From Cycas panzhihuaensis (lineage: Eukaryota > Cycadophyta), in NCBI GenBank assembly GCA_023213395.1, contig CM041465.1:243543741-243607740 (forward strand): a DNA stretch of 64,000 bases, written 5' to 3'. Below the pieces are notes generated by a model. That model worked only from the letters and a program-made list of their open reading frames with translations. It was not told where the DNA came from and did no database searches. Every line of letters starts with the position of its first letter. Position 1 is the first letter of the stretch. The position numbers and the translations under genes were made by a program. Shown here piece after piece: positions 9,843 through 22,858 of this stretch.

Positions 9843-12800
9843 TTATATATAAAATTTCTTTAGGAATTTTCCATTAACGATCTTCTTAAATTCAAGGCCC
9901 TCCAGGGTGGCGATCTTGTAAGCATTGTTCTCGAGGCTCTCAAGAACGATAAAGGGGCCAACCCATTTGTCTCTAAATTTGGTTAGGCGATCATGGAGAT
10001 ATTCCAGTTTGAGGACGTGGTCCCGAGGATGCAAAGGATGAGAACAAAGGTGTTTATCATATGTCCTTCGTGCCCTAGCCTTAGAAGTAAGGTTTGTTTG
10101 GTAGGCAGCCAAGCGCTTCTCATCTAAGGCCTCAAGGTCTAAGAGGTGAGCCTAGCGAATAAACTCTTCCTTGACAAGATCTCAGAGAGAAACCTATAAG
10201 GAAGGAATCTCCACTTCCAATGGGAGAACTGCCTTGGTCCTATAGACTAGGGAGAAAGGAGTCATTCTTGTAGTTGTGCGGATAGATGTGTGATATAGCC
10301 ATAGAGCGGAAGGGAGCTGGAGATACCAATCTCTTTGAGATTGGACTACGATTTTATTTAGAATATTTATAAGAGTTTCAATGAATAATTTGACCTAGCC
10401 ATTGGCCTAGGGGTAATAGGGAGAGGATGTTTTATGAGAAATGTTAAATTTCTCGCAAAGCTCATCCATCTCCTTATTGCAAAAAGGAGTTCTGCTATCT
10501 ATGATTAGGACATCGAGAACTCTGAAGTAGTAGATGATATGCTGGTAGACAAAGGTGGCTATCATCTTACCAGGAGTAGTGGTCAAAGGAATGGCTTATG
10601 CCCATTTAGTAAAGTACTCTATAGTAGTCAAGATAAACTTGTGCTGCAACGAAGAGGATGGGGATATGGCTCCAATAAGGTCCAACCCCCATTAGGAGAA
10701 GGGCCATGGATATATGATAGGATAGAAGGCCTCAGAAGGTAAGTGGGCAATGTTGGCATGCTCCTAGCATCACCAACATCTCAGGGTGTAGGCATGGGCA
10801 TCCTTAAAGAGGGATTGCCAATAGTACCCCATATGAAGGATCCTTTGGTCCATGGATTGTCCTCCAAAGTGGTCCCCGTAAATGTCATTATGGAATTCAT
10901 GGAGTATTTGGTTTGCTTCATCAGGGGTGGCACAGTGCAGAAGGATCCCATCGAAGGATCTCTTATGCAATACTTTACCCATAAGGAAGTATTGCCTGGC
11001 AATAGCCCAAATATGAAACCTCACTTTGTTGCCAGCTTCAGGGCGATACTACTATTGAGCAAGGTATCGTATGATGTCCCCATACCACTTACTATTAGTA
11101 AGAGGATGAGGAGGGGAATCCTGAATAGCTAGGATGGGCTCGTCAGGGAGAGAATCATCAATATGAACATCCAAAGGGTTAGGGATGGGAGTGTCGATGA
11201 GTTTCTCAGCCACTACCATCCCCTTCTTTGACTTCCTGTTAACGATTTAGAAGTCAAACTCCTAAAGGAGGATGGCCCACTTGCTAGTCCTACCTATCAG
11301 GATGGGTCAAGTGAGTAAATAATGCAAGGGATTGGATTGAATGATCACTTGAGTAGTATTCCCAAGCAAGTAGTGCCTAAACTTCTTGGTTATGTATACT
11401 AAGGAGAGATACTCCTTCTCATCAGGAGAGTAGTTGAGTTTAGCAGCCATGAGAGTGTGATTGATGAAGTAGATGGCCCTATCGATTCTTAAATTATCCT
11501 CTTGGGCTAACATGGCACCCAGGGACTCATGGGTAGCTAAGTTATAAAGGATGAATGGCCTATCAAAGAGAGGGGGCACCAATATTAGGGCAGAAGAGAG
11601 GGCTTCCTTGAGTTCTTCGAAGGCTTGTTAGGCCTTAGAAGACCAAACGAATGGGGCTCCCTTTTTTAACAGGTTAGTGATAGGTTTGGTATTTATGACA
11701 AAGCTCATCAAGAAATGCCTAAGGAATCCAAGCCTACTTAAAAATAACTTAATCTTTCATTGGGTTTTAGGAGGTGGCATGTCAAGGATGGGCTTAACTT
11801 TATGAGGGTCAATTTGGATCCCTTGTTTTGACATAAGGAAACCAAGGAGTTTGCCAGCTGTCACGATAAACACACATTTAAGAGGGTTGAGGCTCACATG
11901 GTATTTGTGGTATCGTGTGAATATGGCCTGTAAATCAAAAGGATGATGGGCTCTAACACGTGAGAGACCCATCATATCGTGCATGAAGACCTATAGAGAT
12001 ATGTTGATAAGATCATGGAAAATGAACTGCATCACCCTTTGATAGGTGACATCTGCATTCTTTAATCCAAAAGGCATCGCCTTATAGGTGAAGGTGCCCC
12101 ATGGAGTGGTGAAGATAGTCTTATGATAGTCTTTGAGGGAGATCTAAATTTGGTTGTAGCCAGAAAATCTGTCCATTAAGGACATGACTTTGAAATTGGT
12201 AGTTCAATCAATAATTTGATCAATAAAAGAAAGTGGGAAATTGTCCTTAGGACATATATTGTTGATGTTATAGAAATCAATACATATCCAAATTATCCTG
12301 TTGTTTTTAGCAACAGGGACAATGTTGGACACCCACTTAGGGTAGTCAATGGAGGTTATTAATCCTGCATTTAGGAGTTTCTCAACTTCCATTTTAATAG
12401 CAACTGATAGCTTGGGGTAAAGAGGGTGTTGCTTCTAATGTACCGGGTGAGCGCCAGGAATAGTGGTAAGGTTATGTGTAACGATTGAAGGGTCAATTCC
12501 CTTCATATCAAAATAGTCCCACGTAAAAATATCTCAAAACTCCTAGAACAGAAGGGTATACTCCTTCACTTTGTTAGGAGAGCATTTCGCTTCTACCGTA
12601 ATGACTTTTCTTGGGGTAAGGACTATGTCCTAGGTTGTCCCCATGTACATAGCATTCACCTCCTCAAAGTGAAGGGGGGCTCGGTCAACAGGAAGGGATG
12701 GAATATGAGATAGAATTGGGTCAGTGAGGGAAGACCCAATAGCTAGGACCTTCTGGTAGCCAAGCCTATGGTGACCAGAAGGAAGGTTGGGCATAAAGCC

Positions 12801-15800
12801 TACTAAGTGCTCAAGTAGGGCTTCTTCATTCTCAAAGTAGTCCACCCCATAGATGACCACACTTCGAGAAGATGAAGGGAGAAGGGAAGTAGAGGCAGTG
12901 GGACCGTGATGGTTGTCACAACACTCGACATACCTGAGGGACTCTATGGAAGAGTCACGGAGAGGTCCCATACAAGAGACAACAGGAGGCTCCCTGACTT
13001 TGTTACCTACGTGCAGTAACAAATGGGAAGACTCAAGGGACACCTGATCGACAAGGGCAATGACATGAGTCACAAGAGAAGAACTAGTTTCTCCAATGAG
13101 GGAGGTTCTAGATTAGGATCTAGAATGGAGGAGGTGCCCCCTACTCATGCCTAGAAGAGAGATAGGGTGAGGGAGATCCTCATCCTCACCATCAGACTCA
13201 TCATCATTAAGTATGGCAAGGTACCTGTATCTTTTGACACCAATAGAGTAAAAATATGTGAGGTTGGAAGAAGTAAATGAAGGGTCTTCTTCCAAAGGAG
13301 ATGAGTCAGGGATGTCAATAGAACAAGTAGAGGCATGGGTGGAAAGGCCTTTGTTACCCTTTACTTGGCCATGAGCCACTCGATAGGATTGATGTGGTTG
13401 TTTAGCGAGAGGAAGCTCCTAGGAGATGACTTTCATTCACCCTTCGTGGATGGATTTAAGATGTTCCCAATGGGACAAGCACACGACTCGGATTAGGTCA
13501 AGCCATGGGCATCCCAATAGAAGATTGTAGTCAACGTTGACATCAAGGACTATAATATCAGTAAGGATAGTCTTGTCCTCAAGAGTAAGAGAGATAAACA
13601 CTGATCCCAAGGGTGTCTTTTTGCTACCATCGTAGCCTTGACACTCTCACAAAACTAGTTGATATACCAAGCTCTTACATAACATGCAAGGGCATGGCAT
13701 TAACAGAAGAACCATTATCAACAATGGTTCTCCATAAAGTATAGTCAGGAGTATCAATGGTAATAGTGAAAGGGAAGTACCATTGGTACTCCCTTTTGCT
13801 AGTAGAGGAAAGATCCTTAAGATTAAAAGAGATGATAGGTTCACGACTTGTGGTGACACCTAAGGTGTGAATAGGCGTATTACCTAATCCTAAGGCTTCC
13901 AAGAGAAGCATGCATTGTTTAGGGTATCTCCTCAAGATGTCCATTATGGACATTCCGACAGCCATGGTATGAAGCTCATTAATGACAGAGAAAAGCTTCC
14001 CCTTTGCAGTGGGTTGGGGTAGAGCCCTTCGAAAGTCATAACGACTAGGATGGATAGGAATGGTCTTAAGGAGTGCAAGGACTTTAAGAAGACAAGTTTT
14101 TGAAAGAGGATCAAGGTGATATGTGGATGAAGAAGCATCGTTCACCTCTTTAATCATTTAAGAATGAGTTAAGGCATACAATGGGGTAGTCTCAAACAAT
14201 TGAATGACCTTCTTTCCCTTATTCTAAGATTGTGAACATGAAGGAGTACGTCAGTTAGGGGAACCTGAGGAAGAGGATGAATTCCTTACACCCTTCCCTT
14301 TATCTTATGAAGGGCAAGGGTTTGGGGATCTTCCTCAGTTTTATTTGTTCTTTTGCTGGGGGTTGTGATCTTGTTCCCCATGTTTACGGAAGGGATCTCT
14401 ATGAACGAGCTGGTCTAGGTTGGGCCTAGATGCCCGTTTGGGGGAAGAGTTGTATTACAGTGTAGCCTTAAGATGCTGGGCCTAACACCATGAATCATCA
14501 TGGAAGCATTCCCCGTGGATGGAGCACCACTTCTTCTCAAGGGAGGAATCAAGTTTTCTTGCTTAAGAGGACTAGGTGTTGCCAGCTTTAGAAGGAGCAG
14601 CTTGGGAAGCCTGGTGGACTAGCTTGTTAGATAGGGGGGATGAAGGAGCTTGAAGCTTGAGCTCCTTCATAGTATGCTCGAATGAATGTATAGCTAAAAT
14701 AAGAGGATCTAGAGTCTTCTCTATAGAATAGGAAGAAGACCTAGTGGGTTGCTGAGTTTTGGTTTCTCATGGTGGTGGGGGTGTCTTACTTCATTATGAG
14801 GAATTTAGAGGCTTCTTGAGTTTAGCCTAGATCTCAATAGCCTCAAGTGCCAAGCACTTTGCTATGGTAGAGTCACACGTAGTTGCCCCCATCTCAAGGA
14901 CTTCTACGTGGACTTCTAGACAAAGGGCATTGATAAAAAGGTCCCTCTTCAATTCCTCGGGCAAAGTCACCATAGTGGAATGAAGAAGGTTGGCGAAACA
15001 CCTCACAAAGTCATGATTCATTTCATCGTGACATTATTTAAGAGACAGAAGGGATTTCATCCCACTCTCAAATGGATGAGCTATGTCAAAGTAGTTGACG
15101 AATTCATCCACAAGCTACTGGAATGAAAAAGTAGAGTGTATTGGTAGGCGATAAAACTATTTGAGGGCATCACCTTGAAGAGATCATGGAAATAGTTTAA
15201 TGAGGATGTGGCCATAGGCCCAGTAGTTGACGCATACCATAGAAAAACTATAGACATGCTCTGCTAGGTCCTGTGATGAAGTCCCATCAAATTTGAGGAC
15301 TTCTGGAGGGTGAGGTAGTAAGTTAATTCTTAATGCCTCAATAGATAAGGGGGTTGACTGATAGTCCATAAAGGGATGTGCCCTTGACTAGACCATAGGG
15401 TCAATAAAAGCTAGAAATGATGGCTGGTAGGTTTGCCCAAATCCTCCTTGGAGGGTTTGGTTCGAAAAGGGATATTATCCTCCCACCACTTGGTGAGGAG
15501 GCATGAATCCCACATTCGAAGAAACCTACATAGGAACGGATAGGTGCGATGGACCCATCCCTCCTAGAGGGAATGCTTCTTGTTGAAAAGGAGCTTGAGG
15601 GGAAATGCCTTGGGAAGGAGTTGGCCCTCCTTGCAAATGCATGATATGAGGTTCCATACATGATGGCAGAAAGGAGGGGTGAGGGACTAGATTCTACCCA
15701 TATGGGCCACTTGTGGGTGGTACAACCCCATAAGGATGCAAAGGATCTACCCCATGAGTAGGTAAGGAGTTCCCTTTACCATGCCCCCACGGTTGAGTAG

Positions 15801-16640
15801 TGTAACTGGGAGGTATGTAGAGAGAAGGGTCCCTAGGTTAGTATTGGGAGTGTACAGGGATAGACCTCACATGACTAGAAGTAGGGAGACACGTGGGTCC
15901 CATGGGTCTAATAGGTGGTGGATAAACAATGGTAGGAGGAGGACTAGTTGTTTGACTAGATAAAGGCATGCTCAACCTGAGTTGGGAAGATGACATGCCC
16001 TGAGTGGTCCCCAATGAATATACACCATGGGGAGAAGAGGAAGAGATAAGAGAAAGGCTCATCATGGGTAAGGGAGTTGAATGAGATGAGCAAGGTGATG
16101 GAGATATAGAAGAAAGGAGCACAATGCTTCATAAGATATTCTTAAACCACTTATGGTGTGGTTGGAGATGAGTGATTTAGAAACATTGGGTTAAGGCTTC
16201 TATTACATCGGTGGGAGGGGTATCCGCCTGATCGTAAGAGGTAGAAGGAGCCTTGTGCGAAGCAAACCCTGTAGGATAATCCTCATGAGAATCATCATAG
16301 TGGTGGTGAAACTCTAAAGGAGATGAAGGCTCTACTTCATGAGTAGAGGGATGGTGAGACTACGGATGTTGTTGATCACCCAGACAATAGATGGGATCTT
16401 CGCTTCCTTAGGCAGACCCTTAGAAAGAAGTAGGTGGCTCAAGGGAATCAGATACATAAGCATGGTATGCCAAATCTAAAAGAGATTCCTCTATGATTGA
16501 ATCGAGATCCAATATAGGAAGGGAATGATATAAGGGCTCTTTCAACAACAGAGGTAGGCCTCATAAGTGACATGAGAATCATTGCATGCAAGTCCTGCCT
16601 ATACATTAGAAGAAAAGAGAAACAAGGTAGTGCATTCATT
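9843..16640 (-). pseudogene. Gypsy-A gag-pol polyprotein, broken
   Basis: It would encode capsid, protease, RT, RNase H and integrase. Order on the minus strand: Pro/Gln-rich gag N-region (about 15657, MEPHIMHLQGG), gag core with PPEVLKFDGTS and later VRCFANLLHSTM (15369-14827), protease DNGSSVNAMPL (about 13720-13680), RT beginning EVEKLLNAGLITSIDYPKW and CPKDNFPL (12392-12204), RT palm and thumb LNPLKCVFIVTAGKLLGF (about 11900-11830), RNase H YSPDEKEYLSLV (11582-11307), integrase zinc finger from 11024, integrase core DLIGAISPSS (about 10670), and C-terminus DKWVGPFIVL (about 9975). The RT active site YVDD reads FMHD (about 11980). The integrase motif GQAE reads G-stop-VK, losing the catalytic Glu. 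Many stops and shifts occur. The translational stop is the TAA just below 9843. Confidence 0.9.
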
Positions 16641-16729
16641 AGGGGCTACCCAACAAGATCAAAAGGAAAGCTACCCAGAGGTAGTAGCACCAACAAGAAA
16701 GAGAGAAATACTAATTCCCTAACTAGCAG

Positions 16730-16750
16730 GTCCCTAGTATAGTTGCCACT
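16730..16750 (-). promoter_or_regulatory. Gypsy-A primer-binding site
   Basis: The minus strand reads TGGCAACTATACTAGGGAC directly after the 5' LTR, a decayed form of TGGCGACTCCACTGGGGA-like sites that many Tat elements use. The same sequence recurs at 28501-28519 in Gypsy-B, which supports the placement. The tRNA assignment (probably tRNA-Arg) is from memory of the family and not tested. Confidence 0.65.
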
Positions 16751-19700
16751 AGAATCACATCTATGGGATGGTAACTACACCTGGTTAGGATAAGGACTGT
16801 TAACAAAAGGCTCCAGAGTGAAGGGATCAATCCAACAAGTAAAAGGAAACACCCACATATGGCATCCATGTGTTAGAACATAAGTTCAAGACCCACAAAT
16901 GGTGCACAACTTCCTCTAAATAACTTAACTTAAGATTTTTGAGGGTAGCATAAGTGAGGGATATCCTCAGTTTCCTGAGTAACCTCAAAATAGGGGTCTT
17001 CCCACCCTTGGATGACCAAAAGGGGAAGGAAAAACTCAACGAGGAAGTAGGTCCTTGTGGAAGATGAAGGGATGTACGTAAGAAGTATGTAGGTAAGTGG
17101 CGAGAGGTACCCATTCATAAGGGTAGTGTTGGGCAACCACCCTATGCACGAAACCAACCCAAAGGGGGGAGTGATAAGGTTATTAAGTTGGTGTAGGTAT
17201 GATGGGGTTAAAGGAGGAGGTCTTAGGAGACGAGTCCTCCTCGAACTATCCCACCTAAGGGGAGTGCTAGAGGAATAAAGAATGGTGGCAGAAGAAGTTT
17301 CCACCACCCTATATGTGAGAGAGTCAACCTCCTATGTGTAATAGTGAAACAGTGACTAATCTTTTATGTATGCAAACAAGAGGTAAATGAAGCATATATA
17401 TATAAAAGATGATAAATATGCTTTCTCTTATTTTCTCTCGAATATAAATCCTCGCTCACTTTTTTACTTTAAGGAAGGGAAAGGGGAAGAAAAAGAGACA
17501 AACCAATCTATCAAACAAAATGCACAGCAATGACGCAAACCCTAGGGGGTTGTATGCAATTAAACAGAAAGATGAAAGGGGATATCTCCTATTGAATGCT
17601 CTTTCCCAAAGTGCAAACTAATGTGGAAATGAATGATACAAGTTGGTGTCCTTTTATCTTTTCCCTTTATGTTATTTTCATGCAAACGTATAAACTCAAG
17701 AGTGAAGTAGAGAAAAGGTCTACAAGAGGGAGGCATCATACCTAGAGAATTGATGTGCCTGAAATGAAGTTTCTATCTTACGCCACACTTGCTTCTTCTT
17801 TTCCTTCCCCTAACACATGGGCAACATAGGGGCTTCCCTACCTTCCCCAAAGTAAAAGGAAAAAAGGAAGAAAAGCAAAGGAAAAGAAACTATACCAAAA
17901 GCTAAAAAATAACCAAGGAAAAGGAAAGCAAAGAACATACCCAGATTGTAGTAGTTTATCCTTCTCCATGAATGGCATGATAAACCTATAATCACAAAGG
18001 TTTTTTGCCCTTTTCTAAGGGGCTACTAGAATGCCAAGCAAATATATGTATACATACAGCTATAAAATGCTAAGAATGTAAGTTAAGCAAACTTCTGACC
18101 AAAGAACAATTCTAAATCTCCTTAAAGCCAATGGCACAAGACAAGGGATGTAGGAGGTTAGCCTCAGAATAACTAATCCTCCAACAAGTGCACCTCCACC
18201 CTACCTTTAAGTGTAGGAAATAATAGGTTGAGATAACCTAATGGCAATAAATAACAAGAGAGACAAACAACATGAGGTTTACAAATGTCATCTATGTTGC
18301 AAGTGTTGCTATATGTAGCAAATTACAACGTTAACCAAGCTAAGAACTAAGGTGGATAAGAGATACTATTTAGGGTTAGAAAAACTACCCAAGAGAGGTG
18401 CTCATGCCTAGAAATAGTGCAATAAGGGGCTGTATATACTGATATCTAGTGGTGGCCTATTCCCAAAGACTCCCTGGTAGCTCAAGAAAGGCACGAGTGG
18501 AAGAGAGGAAAGAGGAGAAGGGGGTTACCCTTAAGGAGCAGGCCTAGTTAGATACAGAACCCACCTTGGATCCTTTCTCTCACTCTTTGGGATACTCCCC
18601 CTGTAGCCTCCTTAGAGAAACTAGGAGAGGGCAAGAAGATGATGTGGGTAGAAAGAAAAGAATGGAGGGACTCCCTCTTGTATGTACTAGAAAATGGAAA
18701 AAAGGAAAGATATTCCTAATGATTTAACCTCTAATAAGAAAGTTTAAAGGAAAGAAATGGAGCACACATGAAATAATACCTGCTAAACTATGTTGGAGGC
18801 AGGTTTACCCCTGAAAATGGTAGGAAATAACAAATCTAAGGTGCTTATAGGTGGATCCTTGGGAGAATGATGCAACCTAGAAACAAACTTGGTGAAACTT
18901 GTTGAAAGAGTGTGGAGGCGAAACTTGGAGTGAATCCTTGCTTAAAAGAGCTTGTTGGCGAGCCTGCTACTATGGATCCAAGCTAAAGAGGTCAGATCTT
19001 AGGCTGGAGCATAGGGAACTCAGGTGTTGCAAGGCATTCCTACAGAAAACTGCTTGTGAAAGAAGGAGAAGAGAGGAGAGTAGATGGGAAATGAAGTTCT
19101 TTTGGGCCTTATACATAACCTTAGGTTGAATGGATAATTAAGGTTAGAGTAGGACCCAGGAGGTGTCAAAGCCATATGGCAATTTTACAAAAAAGATGAA
19201 ATTTTCCATGGTAGATTTTAAAAAAATGTTAAGTGACAGTGGCCTCGCAGTAAACTTTATAGTACCATGAAGTTTATCACGGTACTATGAAATTTACCAC
19301 AGTGTAGTGACAGAGATAAAAACATGACAAAAATGGATGCATAGGAGCCTTAAAAGAGGGTACCCTAGGCCTAGGATGGGTTGGGCCTCTGTCTAGATGG
19401 CTAGGGATAGTCATATGAAGAGAATGACCTAAACTAGATGGGGTAGCAAGGTGGTAGGATTCCTAGGAAACTAATAACTGGAATAAAGATGTACCAATCA
19501 CACTTAGTGGGGTGTTAAGGGCTATGATATGGCAAGGGAGTGTGATGGATCACATAGGTTGAGTGGTGCTTAGGACAACATGGAGGTGAATAGGAGGGTT
19601 GTGGAGTGCCATGGGGATGCATGTCCCACTGATCTTCATAGGATAAAAGGATATTAAGCAATATGATCAAGCAACGGATGCAAGGTGATCACTTGAATGT

Positions 19701-19822
19701 GTCAGTTAGCCATGCAGTGAAATGATGCTTTTGTTTATCTTTTTATAGAAGTACCAAAGGCAAAGGTTAGAAACATACCTGAGTTGACTTACCAAAAACC
19801 CATTCCTGATAGTTGGGAAACA
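16751..19822 (-). repeat. Gypsy-A 5' LTR (about 3.07 kb)
   Basis: It aligns end to end with Gypsy-C 22859-25777 and, for its first 1.4 kb, with 3538-4970. The minus-strand start is TGTTTCCCAACT (19822); the inner end near 16751 is uncertain by about 10 bases because it lacks a clear CA end. It contains the 20-bp repeats (about 19255-19315), a TATA-like site (19107-19114), and open frames such as 16930-17307 (minus) that show no known domain and are disrupted in the other copies. Confidence 0.88.
19107..19114 (-). promoter_or_regulatory. Candidate TATA box in Gypsy-A 5' LTR
   Basis: Minus-strand GTATAAGG at the same LTR position as GTATAAAG in the 3' LTR copy (4245-4252). It would drive the genomic RNA of Gypsy-A. 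No transcription evidence is available. Confidence 0.45.
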
Positions 19823-20497
19823 GGCTCATTATGGAGCATCAACTAATTTATACTTGCCATATAGTACTAGTTGGACTAAGGGTATGTACAATAAAATTCT
19901 CTTTTAGTTTGGAACTAGATAACCCAAAATACTGCATACCCCTTCAACCATTTATCAAAGATATATGTGAAATTGAGAGAGGTTCAAATTAAAGATAAAG
20001 GTAAATAGGAAATATATAAATTATTTTTTGAAATGTATTTTACTTTTAGTATTATTTTCTTTTTTTTTTTAACTTATAGCTAAAGTAAGAGTTATTTACA
20101 ACCTAGTTTAGCCTCATAGAGAAAGTCAATTAGTTTAGACTATTTACAAACTATCAACTAGTTTATACTCATAGAGGAGTATGTTGCAATTTTGGCTAAT
20201 TTTGGAGGACTATATAAAATAAGAAGTTTATAAAAATGATAAAGATTTTTTTTTCATATTTTTATAAAAATAAAATTTACAAGTGATAGTTTATACTATT
20301 AATGGAGTAGGATCTAGTTTATGCTCATGGGGGAGAATCATGCACCTATGGGGGTTGCACCAAGAGGTGTGAATTTTATTTATGTTAGGGTAATAGGTGA
20401 CATGATAGGTATGAAAGATTATCATTCTATAATAGGTATGAAATGTTGTAGTGCATCTAAACATCGTAGTTTATTCTTATCATGGAGAGAATATACT
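19823..20497. other. Decayed minisatellite and AT-rich DNA flanking Gypsy-A
   Basis: The bases right after the LTR (GGCTCATTATGGAGCATC) resemble the 56-bp repeat unit found 700 bp further on, and similar 'TTTAxxCTCAT' pieces recur at about 20108, 20163 and 20310. The rest is AT-rich with no gene. Confidence 0.55.
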
Positions 20498-20737
20498 TTA
20501 GGCTCATTTTGGAGTATATTGATAGTTTAGGCTTATGCTAGAGCATGTGTAGTTTAGGCTTATTTTGGAGCATATTGATAGTTTAGGCTCATGTCAGAGC
20601 ATGTGTAGTTTAGACTCATTTTGGAGCATATTGATAGTTTAAGCTCATGTTAGAGTGTGTGTAGTTTAGGCTCATTTTAGAGCATATTAACAGTTTAGGC
20701 TCATATCAAAGTGTGTGTATATTAGGCTCATTTTAGA
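20498..20737. repeat. 56-bp minisatellite, about 4.3 copies
   Basis: Full units at 20525-20580, 20581-20636 and 20637-20692, with partial units on both sides. Each unit is itself two related halves of 27 and 29 bp, both beginning GTTTAGGCTCAT, so the array grew by doubling a shorter repeat. Units differ mainly by transitions. Confidence 0.9.
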
Positions 20738-20869
20738 TTACTTTAGCCCTTCATGGGGATATTAAGATAGATTGGGATTAGCCAAAGGTGAATCGATAGT
20801 AAGGAACTTCTAAAACCCCAACTTGTGGTGATTTTAGGGAAGGCTCAGGGATTCCCCTACAAGGTATTT

Positions 20870-22853
20870 TAATAGTGCTTCATCATTCTGAAAGCAATTA
20901 ATGTCATCAATGACTTTAGCTTGGGTAGGCCACTCTAGGCTTTTGATAAGGGGGTTCATGAATTAATCAAATTCCTATTAAAAAAAATATCAAGAGTCCC
21001 ATGAGGAGTGTTGGTGTGCATGGCATATGCACTCTAATTCTCTAGAGAAGAGGCTTATGAGAAGGAAAGTTAAATATATTTTTAGCTCCATATCAAAGAT
21101 AGGAGGGCCTATTAGTTTGTCAGGAAATAGGAATGGGAGGAAGTCATAAATGATAGACTTATCATGTGGAAAGATATAACCAAATTTAGTATATGAATCA
21201 TAGATAGGGGGAACTTGATCTAAATCAAGCTGCATAATAACTAGAACAAGAAATTCCCAAACATGGTGAACCATGTTGATGGTTCAAGATGGGGGTGGGG
21301 GGGACAAGATCTTCATTAATTATAAGGGAATTATTCTCACTTAGGGAGCTCTCATAAATCCGAAGCATATCACTAAAATAGATAACAAGCCAAGGAACCT
21401 CTAGATGATAGGTCAATTAGATTTTAGGTTGAGGGAAGGGTGGAACTATAGATCATGTCTCAATGCTCTCTTTAAAATAATCTAAGTGGTTGTTATAAAT
21501 AAGTTGGTAGTCATGGTGAGTAATCTAAGCTTATTAGAAAAGGGACACTCTATAAGATAACTAGGATAAGGGAATTATTCTAGGGTTATCTAAAGGGTCT
21601 CATTAGGGCTTAAGTGAAAAAGGAGTGCTTAGAGAAGGACCAAATAATGGAGGGATATCAACATGGAATGGATCCCCTTGGGTTAAGAAAATCATGACTA
21701 CCTAGTGTGTAGGAGGTGCTTTGTCATTGTGATTGGATTCAAGGTTGCTAATGATAGCTAAGTGTCCATACTTATCTAAACCAAGTAGGGAAAATCAAAC
21801 TATATTTGGTCTTGGATAAGGAGGATCTTCATCAAATTATGGGCTTGAATCTTGTAAAAGAATCTCAAGGGAGGAGTTTTATTCAAATGTCTCATCAATT
21901 TCCACATCAAATATGGATTAGATGGTAGGTTGGGATGAATATAGGAGGAGTGGGGGGGTTCACATTCAACAATGAACACTCTTCCATGGAGGGAAAACTT
22001 TAGTTGGCCTAACTAGTCCAACTATGGTCATCCCAAAAGGAGGTTATAATCCACATTAATGCTAAGGACTACAATGTTAGTAAGGATGGTTTTGTCCTCA
22101 AGTGTAAGCAGAAGGGTAACTATTCCTAAGGGGCTTTCTCATTCCCAATGTATCCTTGGAATTTCCATAGAATAAGTTTAAGGGCCATAATATTGAGTTA
22201 TTTGAGCATTTAGGTAGGCATGATATTAACAAAAGATCTATTATTTACCATAGTCCTCTTAAGTAAAAACTTTAGGGTGTAAATGGTTATAGTAGAAGGA
22301 TAATGTCAAAGGTGTTCATGCCCTTTGGGGAGTGGTATATTTTTATGGTAGAAAGTGATGATAAGTTGGTTAATGGGGGTGGTGCTAATTGTATGGATGT
22401 GGGCTTCCTTATGCCCTAGGGCTTCTATAAGTAGGTTTCATTGGTCAAGGTAGCTTCATAGGTTGTCCATCATAAACATACCCATAAAAGTTATATGGAG
22501 TTTACCAATAATGAATAATAATTTCCTTTTACTTATGGGTTGGGAAAGGCCTCTTCTAAACTTGTATTGACTAGGACAAATAGTGATTACCTTAAGAAGA
22601 ATGAGGATCTCAATTAGTTGGAGATCAATAAGTAGTTATTAATAAGTAGAAGCTTCTTCAGCTTCCTTAGTTACTTAAGCTCAAGTCATGACAAATACTT
22701 AAGTTGTGTCAAGAATTTAGATAACTCTCTTATCCTTAGCATTATAACATCGTGTAGCTTCAACAAATACTTACTCTTTAAAGTAAGAGTTACTTAGTAG
22801 GGTCTAGGGTTGATTTGAAGAAGGGTTAGATGGTAGTCTTCTTTGAGGTTGGG
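20870..22853 (-). pseudogene. Gypsy-B gag C-terminal and protease region, decayed
   Basis: The stretch 21975-22680 aligns on the nucleotide level with Gypsy-A 13440-14157, for example around the shared 'aaggac/tataat.ttagtaaggat.gt.ttgtcctcaag' block at 22060-22110 against 13550-13590, which brackets the protease. About 400 bp present in Gypsy-A (14157-14750) is largely missing here. Frames are short and full of stops, so it cannot encode a working protease. The part below 21400 is less certain. Confidence 0.65.
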
Positions 22854-22858
22854 TCATG

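Larger units (their letters stand above)
3538..19822 (-). mobile_element. Gypsy-A: Tat-lineage Ty3/gypsy element with antisense PMD gene and a second RNase H
   Basis: Minus-strand order: 5' LTR (19822-16751), primer site, gag, protease, RT, RNase H, integrase, then a 4.9-kb 3' region, polypurine tract and 3' LTR (4970-3538, remainder displaced by Copia-1 and outside the window). The RT signature CPKDNFPL and long LTRs fit the Tat lineage. The 3' region holds an opposite-strand plant-mobile-domain gene and a sense RNase H. The two LTR copies differ at roughly one base in ten over the stretch I compared (3580-3890 against 18445-18770), so insertion is old. The right flank at 19823 continues the local minisatellite. 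Confidence 0.88.

Noticed and set aside
16930-17307. 125-codon open frame in the Gypsy-A 5' LTR
   Set aside because: No domain recognised, and the matching Gypsy-C LTR has a deletion there. Probably chance, though a coding LTR cannot be excluded.
20498-20737. CRISPR-like array
   Set aside because: The repeat is continuous with no unique spacers, and the DNA is plant nuclear. It is a minisatellite.
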